Part shown: one piece after another, positions 23,485-32,213 of the stretch | How positions within the stretch are numbered: position 1 is the stretch's first letter | Layout of the letters: every line of letters begins with the position of its first letter | Assembly (NCBI GenBank): GCA_903840415.1 | Contig: CAIMFY010000104.1 | Location: 62,001 to 126,000 of the forward strand | DNA: 64,000 nucleotides | Direction of reading: 5' to 3' | Origin: an uncultured Opitutia bacterium | Lineage (GTDB): Bacteria > Verrucomicrobiota > Verrucomicrobiia > Opitutales > Opitutaceae | Position numbers and translations under genes: made by a program | The notes under the pieces: model-generated | Seen by the model: the letters and a program-made list of their open reading frames with translations, nothing else | Database searches by the model: none | What the model was told of the DNA's origin: nothing

Positions 23485-24066
23485 ATGGCCTACGCAAAAC
23501 TCATCCCCTTTGATCGGCCGCTCACGGGCGCCGGATTGCCGGGCACGGCCGGTCGGGTCGTCACGCCATCGGAACTCTCGGCGCTCGAAGAGGCCGCCTA
23601 CCGTCGCGGGATCGACGCCACCCGCGCACTCGCCGACCAGCAAATGGTGGAGTTTCGCGCCGACATCGAGCAACTCGGCAATGGCATCTTTCAAAAACTC
23701 ACCGCGCTTGAACCCGCGTTGCTCGGCCAGCTCCGCGATGCGCTGCCGGGTCTCGCGGTCGAGATTTCCCGCCGGCTGCTCGCCGGATACGAGCCTCCCG
23801 CCGACGTGGTGGCGCGGGTGTGCGAAGAAGCGCTCGGCGAACTTTTCCCGGAGCGCGAAAACCTCGAGCTTGTCATCGCCCCGCGCGATGCCGCGCTCCT
23901 CGAAAAACTCAATCCCGCCTGGCTGGCCCGTTACCCCGGTTTGCGCATTCGCGCCGAGGCCGTGCTCAAGCCCGGCGATTGTCAGGTGCGCAGCCGCTTC
24001 GGACTCACCGACGCTCGCCTCCAAACCAAACTTACCGCCCTTGAACGCAACCTCACCCCCGCATGA
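23485..24066 (+). CDS. fliH: Flagellar export regulator FliH
   Basis: This 193-residue protein holds the FliI ATPase in check in the flagellar type III export apparatus. It starts 2 bp after the fliG stop. It has an N-terminal LIPFDRPL segment, a helical middle (VEFRADIEQLGNGIFQ) and the conserved C-terminal domain (LVIAPRDAALLEKLNP, then PGDCQVRSRFGLTDARL, matching the family D-x-x-x-x-x-Q pattern). Its TGA overlaps the start of a 73-codon ORF rather than fliI. Confidence 0.9.
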   Translation: MAYAKLIPFDRPLTGAGLPGTAGRVVTPSELSALEEAAYRRGIDATRALADQQMVEFRADIEQLGNGIFQKLTALEPALLGQLRDALPGLAVEISRRLLAGYEPPADVVARVCEEALGELFPERENLELVIAPRDAALLEKLNPAWLARYPGLRIRAEAVLKPGDCQVRSRFGLTDARLQTKLTALERNLTPA

Positions 24067-24284
24067 ATCACCCTCTCATGGTCAGCTCCTGCCCCAAGCC
24101 CGACACGTGCCGTTTCACTGGCTGCCAAGGCGACTGTCCACCGTCGTTTCCGGCGGCGGCGAGCCCTGGTGCGCGAGTGTTGCCGCCACTCTTCGATCGC
24201 TCGACCGCGTGGCGCCGTTCGTCCGAGTTGGCCTTTAAGCCGCGCGATCCGCTCGCGCACCGCCGTCTGCTCGTCGCCTCATGA
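24063..24284 (+). CDS. Unknown 73-residue Cys-containing protein between fliH and fliI
   Basis: I do not recognise this protein. It starts at an ATG overlapping the fliH stop (ATGA) and its TGA overlaps the fliI ATG in the same way, so it is fitted exactly between two export genes. The N-terminus has four cysteines at 10, 16, 21 and 25 (CPKPDTCRFTGCQGDC), a possible small metal-binding knuckle. The rest is Arg/Pro-rich with no transmembrane segment or signal peptide. Against it: the composition is biased and a GC-rich frame of 73 codons can stay open by chance. The double overlap makes a real, translated gene more likely than not. Confidence 0.55.
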   Translation: MNHPLMVSSCPKPDTCRFTGCQGDCPPSFPAAASPGARVLPPLFDRSTAWRRSSELAFKPRDPLAHRRLLVAS

Positions 24285-25603
24285 CTTCCGCTGTCGCGCC
24301 GCTCGTCGAGGTCCTCCGCACGCAGGTCCGCCACCTGCCGCCGGTGCAGCGCGTCGGCACGGTCACGGGCGTCGCCGGACTCATCATCGAATCGGACGGC
24401 CCCAATGTCGGGCTTGGTGAACTCTGCCTCGTGCGCTCGTCGCGCGACGAGTTTTCCGTGCGCGCCGAAGTCGTCGGCTTCCGCGAACACCGCGTGCTGC
24501 TCATGCCGCTCGGCGATACCGCCGGCCTGCACGTCGGCTGCGAAGTCGCCGCCGCCGATCGTCCGCCGCTGCCGCGCGTCGGCCCGGAGATTCTCGGTCG
24601 GGTGCTCGATGCGCTCGGCAATCCGTTCGACAGTCGCGGCCTCCTCCCGATCGACCGGACGGTCACGCGCCATTCGGGTCCGCCGCATCCGCTGCGCCGC
24701 CAACGGATCAAGGACACGTTCACCACCGGCGTCCGCGCGATCGACACGTTCATTCCCTTTGGTCGCGGCCAGCGGCTCGGCCTTTTTGCCGGCTCGGGCG
24801 TCGGCAAATCCACCCTGATGGGCATGATTGCCCGCGCCTCGGAAGCGGATGTCGTCGTCGTCGCGCTCATCGGTGAGCGCGGCCGCGAAGTCCGCGAGTT
24901 CATCGAAAAAGATCTCGGAACCGAGGGCATGAAGCGCGCCGTCGTCGTCGTCGCGACTTCCGATACGCCCGCGCCGCTGCGGCTGCGCGCCGCGTTTACC
25001 GCCACCTCGATCGCCGAAGCGTGGCGCGATACAGGTAAGAATGTCTTGTTCATGATGGACTCGGTCACGCGCTTCGCAATGGCACAGCGCGAAATCGGCC
25101 TCGCGATCGGTGAGCCGCCGACCACGCGCGGCTACACGCCCTCGGTCTTCGCCATGTTGCCGCGCCTCCTGGAACGCTCCGGCACCGGCACCACCGGCGC
25201 GATCACCGCGCTCTACAACGTGCTCGTCGAGGGCGACGACATGAACGAGCCCGTCGCCGACGCCGTCCGCGGTATCCTCGACGGCCACATCGTGCTCTCG
25301 CGTTCCCTCGCGCATTTCAACCACTACCCGGCGATCGATATTCTCGAGAGCGTGTCGCGCCTCACCCGCGATGTATGCACCCCGGAAGAAGTGGCGCTCG
25401 CCGGCCGCGCCCGCGAGCACATCGCGCTCTACCGCAAAAACGAGGACCTCGTTTCCATCGGCGCCTATCAGAAAGGCTCCAATCCCACGCTCGATCGCGC
25501 CGTCGCGCTGCACGAGCCGCTTCGCAATTTCCTGCGCCAGGGGGTGCATGAGTTCACCCCACGGGCCCAGGCGTTCGGCAACCTTCAACAAATCCTCGCA
25601 TGA
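24281..25603 (+). CDS. fliI: Flagellum-specific ATP synthase FliI
   Basis: This 440-residue F1-beta-like ATPase energises unfolding and entry of substrates into the flagellar export gate. The Walker A motif GSGVGKST is at about 170-177, the Walker B segment is NVLFMMDSVTRFAMAQRE, and the family signature GEPPTTRGYTPSVF is present. Length is normal. The start overlaps orf73 and the stop overlaps fliJ, both as ATGA. Confidence 0.97.
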   Translation: MTSAVAPLVEVLRTQVRHLPPVQRVGTVTGVAGLIIESDGPNVGLGELCLVRSSRDEFSVRAEVVGFREHRVLLMPLGDTAGLHVGCEVAAADRPPLPRVGPEILGRVLDALGNPFDSRGLLPIDRTVTRHSGPPHPLRRQRIKDTFTTGVRAIDTFIPFGRGQRLGLFAGSGVGKSTLMGMIARASEADVVVVALIGERGREVREFIEKDLGTEGMKRAVVVVATSDTPAPLRLRAAFTATSIAEAWRDTGKNVLFMMDSVTRFAMAQREIGLAIGEPPTTRGYTPSVFAMLPRLLERSGTGTTGAITALYNVLVEGDDMNEPVADAVRGILDGHIVLSRSLAHFNHYPAIDILESVSRLTRDVCTPEEVALAGRAREHIALYRKNEDLVSIGAYQKGSNPTLDRAVALHEPLRNFLRQGVHEFTPRAQAFGNLQQILA

Positions 25604-26055
25604 AACGCTTTCGGTTTCCCCTCCGTCCCGTTGCGGTCTTGCGTGCGCATCACGAGCTCCGCGCCCGTGAGGCGTTCGCCGCCGCCGTGCATGTTTACGT
25701 CCAGGCCGAGGCGGAACTCGCCGCCACTCGTGCCCGCGTCGCGCTCTGCGAGGCCGAATTGTATGCGAGCCGACGTGACCGGTTCGATGCGTCGGCTGCC
25801 GCCGAGGCGTTTGCCGCCTATCGCCGCGAATGCACCGCGGAAGCGACCGCCGAGCGCGACGTGATCGCGAAACGCGCTACCATGAACCAGCGCCGCGGCG
25901 ACTATCTCGAGGCGCACCGGAAGCTCGAGGTCGTCAACCGCCTCGAGGAAAAGGCCCGCGACGTGCACCGGCTCGACACGCTCCGGGAAGAACAGATCGA
26001 ACTCGACGACTTCGCCGGCCGCCGCGTCCGCGCCCCGCAATTCTCCCACCCATGA
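25600..26055 (+). CDS. fliJ: Flagellar export chaperone/stalk protein FliJ
   Basis: This 151-residue, almost wholly helical and charged protein begins MKRFRFPLRPVAVLRAHHEL, the typical FliJ opening (F-x-F-x-L-x-x-V-L). FliJ forms the central stalk of the FliI ring and helps export chaperones. Sequence conservation in this family is low, so the call rests on that opening, the coiled-coil character, the length and its place directly after fliI. It overlaps both neighbours by 4 bases. Confidence 0.88.
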   Translation: MKRFRFPLRPVAVLRAHHELRAREAFAAAVHVYVQAEAELAATRARVALCEAELYASRRDRFDASAAAEAFAAYRRECTAEATAERDVIAKRATMNQRRGDYLEAHRKLEVVNRLEEKARDVHRLDTLREEQIELDDFAGRRVRAPQFSHP

Positions 26056-26672
26056 TCGCCAAACTGCAAAACCCGATGATCGCCGCCGCGTTCAGCATGT
26101 TGCTGAGCGTGGCCATCGGCGTCGCCCTCTGTGCCCGCATGATCGTCCCGCTGCTGGAGCAGGCCGTCGCCGTGCATGTTCCGAAGGAAGCCACTGAGCT
26201 CAAACAGAAAGGCTGGGACTTCTGGACGATCGAAATCGAAAACCTCTCCAATGAACTCAAGGATGAGCGCGTCCGCCTCCGCAAGCAGTCAGACCAAATG
26301 GACCAGCGCTCCGCCCGGCTCGCCGCCGAGGAAAAGGAACTGGCGAAAGTTCGCGCCGACATCGACATCCTCCGCAAGGAGATCGCCGACAGAGTGATCG
26401 AGATTTCGACCGACGAGCAGAAAAATATCCGCACGCTGGCGCAGACTTACACAAACCTCACCCCCAAAGCGGCCGTCGCCATCTTCAAAGAGATGGACGA
26501 CACGACCGCCGTGAAAATTCTCTCGCTGATGAAGCCCGACGTCGTCGGCGCGATCTTCGAGCAAATGAGTGGGCTCGCCACCCCCGAAGGTGTGCCCCTC
26601 GCGCGCCGTGCTGCGCTCCTTTCCGAAAAGCTCCGCCTGATGAAATCCAGCAAGCCGCCGAGCCCGTCCTAA
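26052..26672 (+). CDS. MotE-like membrane protein with FliG/MgtE-N-like domain
   Basis: This 206-residue protein has one N-terminal transmembrane segment (about 10-32), a long coiled coil (about 60-125) and a C-terminal MgtE-N/FliG middle-domain-like module (NLTPKAAVAIFKEMDDTTAV, then LSLMKPDVVGAIFEQM). MotE-type proteins follow fliJ in several lineages and help stator or export function at the membrane. Its ATG overlaps the fliJ stop. Symbol withheld because the exact orthology is not certain. Confidence 0.8.
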   Translation: MIAKLQNPMIAAAFSMLLSVAIGVALCARMIVPLLEQAVAVHVPKEATELKQKGWDFWTIEIENLSNELKDERVRLRKQSDQMDQRSARLAAEEKELAKVRADIDILRKEIADRVIEISTDEQKNIRTLAQTYTNLTPKAAVAIFKEMDDTTAVKILSLMKPDVVGAIFEQMSGLATPEGVPLARRAALLSEKLRLMKSSKPPSPS

Positions 26673-26730
26673 ACGATTTTTCCCCGCCCCATGGATTGGC
26701 GCGGTCGCAAGCCACGGAGGGTTTCTTGTC

Positions 26731-28788
26731 ATGCAACTCTCCGTCTCCACCACACCCAGCCCGACCGACGCGAACCTCGCGGCGCGCTTCATCACCCCGA
26801 GCGCGCCCGGATCGGCTGATGCCGCGCGAGCCACGACGGGATTTCCGCCGGCTGGCAGCGCCGCGACTGGCTTCGCGGAGATGTTGTCCGTTGTTGCTGC
26901 GCCTGTGGGCGCGACGGCGACGGCAACGCCGACGCCGACGGACGCGATCTCCGGTGGCCCGTTGGCCGGACCCGCCGCCTCCACGTCGTTGGCGAATTTC
27001 CCAACTTGGCTCGTCGCCGCAAATCCCGGAAACGACCTGGTGCCCGTCGCGATTCCCGCCGTCATGGTCGCTGAAGCATCACCGAACGCGGCGATCGACG
27101 TGCCGACGATTCCGATACCGACCGATTCCTCGGCATCGGCAGAACTTGCCGATGTGGTTGCGCCGGCCGCTGAAAACCTCGTCGCTGGAAGTCGAGGCGG
27201 CATCGTTTTCACTTATTCCGCGACCGGTCCGTCGGGAAAAAATGTTCGCGCCATTCGGCCAGCCACGCCTCGCGCGGCCACCACACCGAAGCGCGATTCA
27301 CTCTCGGAGAATACATCCGCCAGTGTCGCCGTGATGGCGCCGCCGATCGGTGCATCGACTACGTCGGCTCCTGTGGCGGACTCTGAAACGTCCGTTGCTG
27401 CCAATGTGCAGGAAGTCATTCCGCTTCAGTCGGGGAGGGGAGAGCGGGAGATGCCGTCGCTATCCGGAACAGTCGCAACGGTTGCGTCTGTGCCTAGCGA
27501 GGCGGACGAAGGAAACCTCCCTGGTTCTCCGCTGCCTGCGTCGCAACCCAAGAGCGGAAAACCGGTGGCTGCGCGCCGAACGATTGCGCCGGCTGCAGCG
27601 GGAGATGTTTCCCTGACGGCGCGAGTCGCCGAGGTTCCTTCCCGCGCGGATCCGGAGCCGGTGGTGACGGCGACCTCGGAATGGCTCCCGCAGAATTTTT
27701 CTACCGAGCAGGCTTCGCCGTTGCCGGCGTTAGCCCCGCGCCGGATCGCGAGCGTGCCGGTGTCGACCGCGAGCGAGACGGAGGCCGTGCCCGCCGCCGT
27801 CAATTTCAACGGCCCGCCGATGGGGTGGTCAGGACAGACGCCGATGCGTGCGCCGGCGGTTGTGCCGACAGACATCGTGCCAGCCACGGAAGTGGCGGGC
27901 ACTCCCGCTGCCGCAGTGACGGCGGCGGTGGCGCCCGAGTTGGCACCGTTTGTCGAGCAGCCGATGGAGAATGCGCGCGAGTTTTCCGTGCCGGTTGAAT
28001 CGCCGACGATTCAGTTCAATGACTCGATTCCTACGCGGGCGGAAATTTTTGCCGCCATCGACGGCAATGTTTCGCCGGAGAAAAAAATCGCAGCCAGCGC
28101 GCCGGATAAAACATTTCTAAGTGCAGCGAACAAGCGAGTTGCGACGCATGAAGCAAATCTTGGCATCGACGTTGCTAAATTGGAGACCGTCATGCCTGCC
28201 GCCACGTTTTCGAATCGTCCTCCGCTGGTCGTTGCTCCCCTGGAGCGCGCGCTGGATGTGCCGGTGACGACGACGCAGGCACCGCCTGCCAGTTTGCCGA
28301 CCGTGGAGCCCGCCCTCGTGGCACATCGCGCGGTCGATGCCGTGTTGACGGCGGTCGAGCGTTTCAGCGCCGGTGACCGGCACTCGGTGCAGTTACAGTT
28401 TTCGGTCGGTGGTGCGGATCTTTCGGTGCGCGTCGAACTGCGCGGCGAGGCCGTGCGCACGACGTTTCGCACGGATTCGCCGGAACTGCGCAACGCCCTT
28501 GCGCATGAATGGCAGGCGGCTAGCCCCCAGTCCGCCGATCGTTCGGTGCGGCTTACGCCGCCGGAATTCTCGTCAAATCACACGGCGGGTTTCGGGGCGT
28601 TTTCCGGCGATACCGCCTCACACCAGCGCGAGGCCCGCGCCCGCCGCAGCGAGACCGATGAGATTTTTTCGGCGGTCGCGTCCCGCAGCCGTTCCGCGCC
28701 GGCCTTCGTCGCGAGCGTCAGCGATTCTCTCGCCGCCACGGTGCGCACGGTCTCCGGCACGGCGCTCCACCTGTCCACACTCGCCTGA
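26731..28788 (+). CDS. fliK: Flagellar hook-length control protein FliK-like
   Basis: This is a 685-residue Ala/Pro/Thr/Ser-rich protein of low complexity up to about residue 530. A conserved C-terminal domain follows, with the FliK core VQLQFSVGGADLSVRVEL and HEWQAASPQ. FliK is secreted, measures hook length and switches FlhB from hook to filament export through that C-terminal domain. The position between motE and flgD is the usual one. The long disordered region is typical and evolves quickly. Confidence 0.85.
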   Translation: MQLSVSTTPSPTDANLAARFITPSAPGSADAARATTGFPPAGSAATGFAEMLSVVAAPVGATATATPTPTDAISGGPLAGPAASTSLANFPTWLVAANPGNDLVPVAIPAVMVAEASPNAAIDVPTIPIPTDSSASAELADVVAPAAENLVAGSRGGIVFTYSATGPSGKNVRAIRPATPRAATTPKRDSLSENTSASVAVMAPPIGASTTSAPVADSETSVAANVQEVIPLQSGRGEREMPSLSGTVATVASVPSEADEGNLPGSPLPASQPKSGKPVAARRTIAPAAAGDVSLTARVAEVPSRADPEPVVTATSEWLPQNFSTEQASPLPALAPRRIASVPVSTASETEAVPAAVNFNGPPMGWSGQTPMRAPAVVPTDIVPATEVAGTPAAAVTAAVAPELAPFVEQPMENAREFSVPVESPTIQFNDSIPTRAEIFAAIDGNVSPEKKIAASAPDKTFLSAANKRVATHEANLGIDVAKLETVMPAATFSNRPPLVVAPLERALDVPVTTTQAPPASLPTVEPALVAHRAVDAVLTAVERFSAGDRHSVQLQFSVGGADLSVRVELRGEAVRTTFRTDSPELRNALAHEWQAASPQSADRSVRLTPPEFSSNHTAGFGAFSGDTASHQREARARRSETDEIFSAVASRSRSAPAFVASVSDSLAATVRTVSGTALHLSTLA

Positions 28789-28793
28789 AATTT

Positions 28794-29258
28794 ATGTCGA
28801 CCATCTCCGCTGTCACCTCTGCCAACACCCTCCAGGCCCGTGCGACGGGCACGACTGCCACTACGCCCACTGCCACGAAAACGCTGGGCGTCGACGATTT
28901 CATGAAGCTGCTCGCGACCCAGTTTCAGCAGCAGGATCCATTGAAGCCAATGGACGACACGGCTTTCATCGCGCAGACCGCGCAGTTCACCGGCTTGCAG
29001 CAGACCAACACACTCGTGCAGCAAATGACGCAGCTCAACGCCGCCATGACGCGTGTTTCGGCCAATGGCTACGTCGGCTCACAAGTGACGGTCGATGCCG
29101 GCAACGGCCAGACCATCGTCGGCCAGGTGACCGCGGTCGATACCAGCGGAGCCACGCCACAGGTCATCATCAACGGCAAGTCCTACGATGTAGCCAGCGT
29201 CCTCCGCGTCGAGCTCCCACCCGTTTTATCTCCCGCCCCGACCACGCCGTCCCCGTGA
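28794..29258 (+). CDS. flgD: Flagellar hook-capping protein FlgD (short form)
   Basis: This 154-residue protein is the scaffold that guides hook assembly. The conserved N-terminal region is clear: LGVDDFMKLLATQFQQQDPL, then DDTAFIAQTAQFTGLQQ, and VGSQVTVD. After that only a short beta-rich segment remains, so the large C-terminal Tudor/Fn3-like part of enteric FlgD is missing, as in several other phyla. It begins 5 bp after fliK. Confidence 0.93.
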   Translation: MSTISAVTSANTLQARATGTTATTPTATKTLGVDDFMKLLATQFQQQDPLKPMDDTAFIAQTAQFTGLQQTNTLVQQMTQLNAAMTRVSANGYVGSQVTVDAGNGQTIVGQVTAVDTSGATPQVIINGKSYDVASVLRVELPPVLSPAPTTPSP

Positions 29259-29297
29259 TGCGCCGGTCATAATCCTCAACCTAGAAAAAATACCACC

Positions 29298-30173
29298 ATG
29301 TCACTCATCGGCACAATGGACAGCGGCGTCAGCGCGCTGCGCACGTTTCAAAAAGGTCTCGAAATCATTGGCAACAATATCGCCAACGTGAACACCACGG
29401 GCTTCAAGAGCGCGGACGCGAAATACGCCGACAGCTTCAGCAACATCCTGCAGCAGTCGTCTCCCGGCTCATCGACCGGCTCCGACACGCCGACCATCGG
29501 CGTCGGCACGGGCGTGGGTCTTTCCGGCATCGCCACGAATTTCTCGCAAGGCTCGCTCTCGACCACCGGCAGCAACACCGACCTCGGTATCTCGGGTAAC
29601 GGCTACTTCGTGGTCACCAACCCAAGCGACAGCAACAGCTTCGCGACCCGTGCCGGCTCGTTCCGCATGGACTCGCAAGGCTACCTCACCACCCAGGAAG
29701 GCTACCGCGTGCAGGGTCTCACCGGCGGCTCTGCCGGCACGCCGCCCAGCACTGTGGGTAACATCAAGCTCGGCACGCCGCCAACTGGCACCCAACTGCA
29801 GTCCTTCAGTATCGATGGCGCCGGTAAGTTGGTGGAATTCTATTCCAACGGAACTTCAGCCACGACGAATCAGGTGCTGATGCAAAATTTCAACGACCCG
29901 TCCGCCCTCGTCGGCGTTGGCAATGGCCTCTTCAAGGCAATGCTCAACGCGGGCCCCGTCAGCGGCTCGCTGACGCTCAGCGCTGCCAACAACACGCCCG
30001 GTGCCAGCGGCCTCGGGTCCATTCAGGCCGGCACGCTCGAACTCTCGAACGTCGACCTCACGCAGCAATTTGCAAATCTCATCACCACGCAGCGCAGCTT
30101 TCAGGCCGCGTCGCGCCTCATCACCGTGTCCGACACCGTGCTCGAGGACATCGTGGGTCTGAAAACCCGCTAA
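29298..30173 (+). CDS. flgE: Flagellar hook protein FlgE (compact)
   Basis: This 291-residue protein has the hook/rod N-terminus (GTMDSGVSALRTFQKGLEII, GNNIANVNTTGFKSADAKY), the DLGISGNGYFVV motif and the C-terminal pairing helix (ELSNVDLTQQFANLITTQRS and onward). Being directly after flgD it is called the hook subunit. It lacks the large surface domains found in enteric FlgE. A distal rod or FlgF-like identity is possible, but flgF and flgG are found elsewhere in the window. Confidence 0.88.
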   Translation: MSLIGTMDSGVSALRTFQKGLEIIGNNIANVNTTGFKSADAKYADSFSNILQQSSPGSSTGSDTPTIGVGTGVGLSGIATNFSQGSLSTTGSNTDLGISGNGYFVVTNPSDSNSFATRAGSFRMDSQGYLTTQEGYRVQGLTGGSAGTPPSTVGNIKLGTPPTGTQLQSFSIDGAGKLVEFYSNGTSATTNQVLMQNFNDPSALVGVGNGLFKAMLNAGPVSGSLTLSAANNTPGASGLGSIQAGTLELSNVDLTQQFANLITTQRSFQAASRLITVSDTVLEDIVGLKTR

Positions 30174-30184
30174 TCGATTTAAGT

Positions 30185-30255
30185 GAGTTGAGGGCCGGGT
30201 GCGGCGAGCTTCAGCACTCACACCCTCGTCGCCCGCCGGCCCGGCTCCTCGACTC
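30185..30255. repeat. Imperfect intercistronic hairpin between flgE and fliL
   Basis: GAGTTGAGGGCCGGG (30185-30199) pairs with CCCGGCTCCTCGACTC (30240-30255) with one bulge and one mismatch. An inner GCGGCGAG/CTCGTCGC pair gives a second helix. No T-run follows. The arm sequence resembles parts of the flgC-fliE hairpin (GGAGCCG, GAGTTGAG). Confidence 0.6.
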
Positions 30256-30282
30256 TCAATCGTCCGCAACTCCGCCGCCGCC

Positions 30283-30903
30283 ATGTCCGCCACTAAGAAC
30301 GAAGCTCCTCCTCCTGCTGCCAAGCCCGACCCGGCCGCGGCTGCCGCCGCCAAGGGCGACGCCGCCGCGCCCGCCGCCGTGGTTCCGGCCAAGTCCTCCG
30401 CGCTCTCCGCGTGGCTGCCGGTGATCGCGAGCGTGTTGCTCGCACCGGTCGCCACTTGGGCCGCCGTGGAATTTGTCGTGCTGCCGCGCCTCCAGAAAAA
30501 GATCGCCGCCGCGCCCGCCGCCGCCGAAGCCGAAGCAGCGGCCGCTCCGGAAAAAGCCGCCGCACACGGTGGCAAGGAAGGCAAGGAAGGCAAAGAAGGC
30601 GGCGGGAACTACGAGTTTCAAAACGTCGTCGTGAACCTCGCGGGCACGATGGGCACGCGCTACCTCAAGACCACCTTCCTCGTCAGCGCAGCGAAGGATG
30701 TCGACATCAAGGCCGCATTTGAGGCCAAGAAAGCACAGCTCACTGACGTCACACTCAACGTCCTGTCTTCGCTCACGCTCGCCGATCTCGAGGAGCCAGG
30801 TGCGAAAAACGTCATCCGCGAAAAACTCGTCTCCGCCTTCAACCAGGCCCTCGGCAAGAAAGTTGCCGAGCAAGTCTACTTCTCGGACTTCGTGATCCAG
30901 TAA
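30283..30903 (+). CDS. fliL: Flagellar basal-body-associated protein FliL
   Basis: This 206-residue single-pass inner-membrane protein rings the stator and supports torque. The start MSATKNE is preferred, because the longer frame runs through the upstream hairpin. An Ala/Pro-rich cytoplasmic tail is followed by the transmembrane segment WLPVIASVLLAPVATWAAVEFVV (about 45-67), a linker with three copies of Gly-Lys-Glu, and the stomatin-like periplasmic domain (VVNLAGTMGTRYLKTTFLV, then YFSDFVIQ at the end). Confidence 0.93.
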   Translation: MSATKNEAPPPAAKPDPAAAAAAKGDAAAPAAVVPAKSSALSAWLPVIASVLLAPVATWAAVEFVVLPRLQKKIAAAPAAAEAEAAAAPEKAAAHGGKEGKEGKEGGGNYEFQNVVVNLAGTMGTRYLKTTFLVSAAKDVDIKAAFEAKKAQLTDVTLNVLSSLTLADLEEPGAKNVIREKLVSAFNQALGKKVAEQVYFSDFVIQ

Positions 30904-30931
30904 TCCTGGCTCTTTTCCCGCCCTGCGTCCC

Positions 30932-31981
30932 ATGGCCGATCCCACCCAAAAACCCGCGACCGACTTCCTCGATCAAAGTGAGATCGACAAGCTGCTGTCG
31001 CAGACGGCGGAGGCGGCGGCGCCGAAGCCGATGCTCGTCGGCACCGACGGCGCGCTGGCGACCGACGCCAAGATCGAGGCCTACGATTTTCGCAACCCCG
31101 CCTTCCTGTCCGAAGCCGAACTGCGCCGGCTTCGGCTCCTGCACGAGGATTTTATCCGCTACCTCAGCGCGCGCCTCTCGCTTTATCTGCGCATGGAGTT
31201 TGGCCTCAAGATGGCCAAGCTCACCACCGTCTCCTACACGAAGTTCACCGAATCGCTGCCGAGCCCCACGCACCTCACGCTCTTCAAAGTCGATCCGCTC
31301 GCCGGCGTCGGCATTCTGGATCTCAATCCGCGCCTCGCGCTCACGATCGCCGACCGGCTGCTGGGTGGCCGCGGTCACTCAGTCAAAGCCGAGCGTTATC
31401 TCACCGAAATCGAAATCGCCCTCATCGAGGATGTCATCGTCATCGTGCTCGAGGAATGGTGCGCCCAGTGGAAAGCCGAGCAGGAGCTGCACCCTCTGAC
31501 CATCGGCCACGAAAACAATGGCCGTTTTCTGCAAACCTCGCCGAAAGATGCCATCATCCTGGCGATGACGCTCGAATGCAGTTTCGGCGACTGCTCGGAG
31601 CAGATTCAGATTGGCGTCCCCTATTACACCATCGAACCAATGGTGAAAGCGATGCAGGCCCGCCGGCAGAAGGACAACGCCGTCACGACCACCGTGAAGC
31701 ACGCCGAGTGGCAGAAATCCTACGATCGCATCACCATGCCGGTGCGCGCCGAGTGGCAGGCTTTCGAACTCAGCCTGCGCGAAATCACCAGCCTCCGCGT
31801 CGGCGACGTGATCGAGATGCCGCCCTCTCTCTGTAGCGACACTCGTGTGTTGCTGAACGGCACGCCCAAATTCGTCGGCACCATCGGTCTCGATACCGAC
31901 CGGGTTGCCGTCCAACTCACCCGCAAACTCCCCACGGAGGACCTTGCCCATGCCAAATCTGATGGAAGAAAAAACTCTTGA
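30932..31981 (+). CDS. fliM: Flagellar motor switch protein FliM
   Basis: This 349-residue C-ring protein binds phosphorylated CheY and sets rotation direction. The N-terminal CheY-binding motif is LDQSEIDKLL, the middle domain shows RYLSARLSLYLRMEF and GVGILDLNPRLALTIADRLLGG (read in parts), and the C-terminus is the SpoA/FliN-like domain. Length is normal. Its last 32 bases overlap fliN in another frame. Confidence 0.96.
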   Translation: MADPTQKPATDFLDQSEIDKLLSQTAEAAAPKPMLVGTDGALATDAKIEAYDFRNPAFLSEAELRRLRLLHEDFIRYLSARLSLYLRMEFGLKMAKLTTVSYTKFTESLPSPTHLTLFKVDPLAGVGILDLNPRLALTIADRLLGGRGHSVKAERYLTEIEIALIEDVIVIVLEEWCAQWKAEQELHPLTIGHENNGRFLQTSPKDAIILAMTLECSFGDCSEQIQIGVPYYTIEPMVKAMQARRQKDNAVTTTVKHAEWQKSYDRITMPVRAEWQAFELSLREITSLRVGDVIEMPPSLCSDTRVLLNGTPKFVGTIGLDTDRVAVQLTRKLPTEDLAHAKSDGRKNS

Positions 31982-32213
31982 TATCGTCCTCGACGTGAAG
32001 GTCAAAGTGACCGTGCAACTCGGCTCGGTCCAGTTGCCGATGCGCGACGTCCTCGAACTCACTCCCGGCTCCATCGTGCAGCTCACGCAGCACGCCAGCG
32101 ACCCCGTCGGACTCTACGTCAACGACAAGCTCATCGCCTACGGCGAAGTCGTGGTGGTGGAGGATAACTTCGGGATCAAGATTACCGAACTCGTCGGCGC
32201 GGTGAAGCCATGA
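31950..32213 (+). CDS. fliN: Flagellar motor switch protein FliN
   Basis: This 87-residue SpoA-domain protein completes the C ring. The start MPNLMEEK is supported by a good Shine-Dalgarno GGAGGA 8 bases upstream, one of the few strong ones in the region; it lies inside fliM, so the two overlap by 32 bases. Motifs: VKVKVTVQLGSVQLPMRDVL, then GSIVQL, and GEVVVVEDNFGIKITEL at the end, all typical. Confidence 0.95.
   Translation: MPNLMEEKTLDIVLDVKVKVTVQLGSVQLPMRDVLELTPGSIVQLTQHASDPVGLYVNDKLIAYGEVVVVEDNFGIKITELVGAVKP

Noticed and set aside
21848-23497. 549-codon open frame on the minus strand
   Set aside because: It is the mirror of fliG and the end of fliF, both certain genes.
30571-30600. Short tandem repeat in fliL encoding Gly-Lys-Glu
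   Set aside because: It is a three-copy linker repeat inside the coding frame, without sign of a mobile element.
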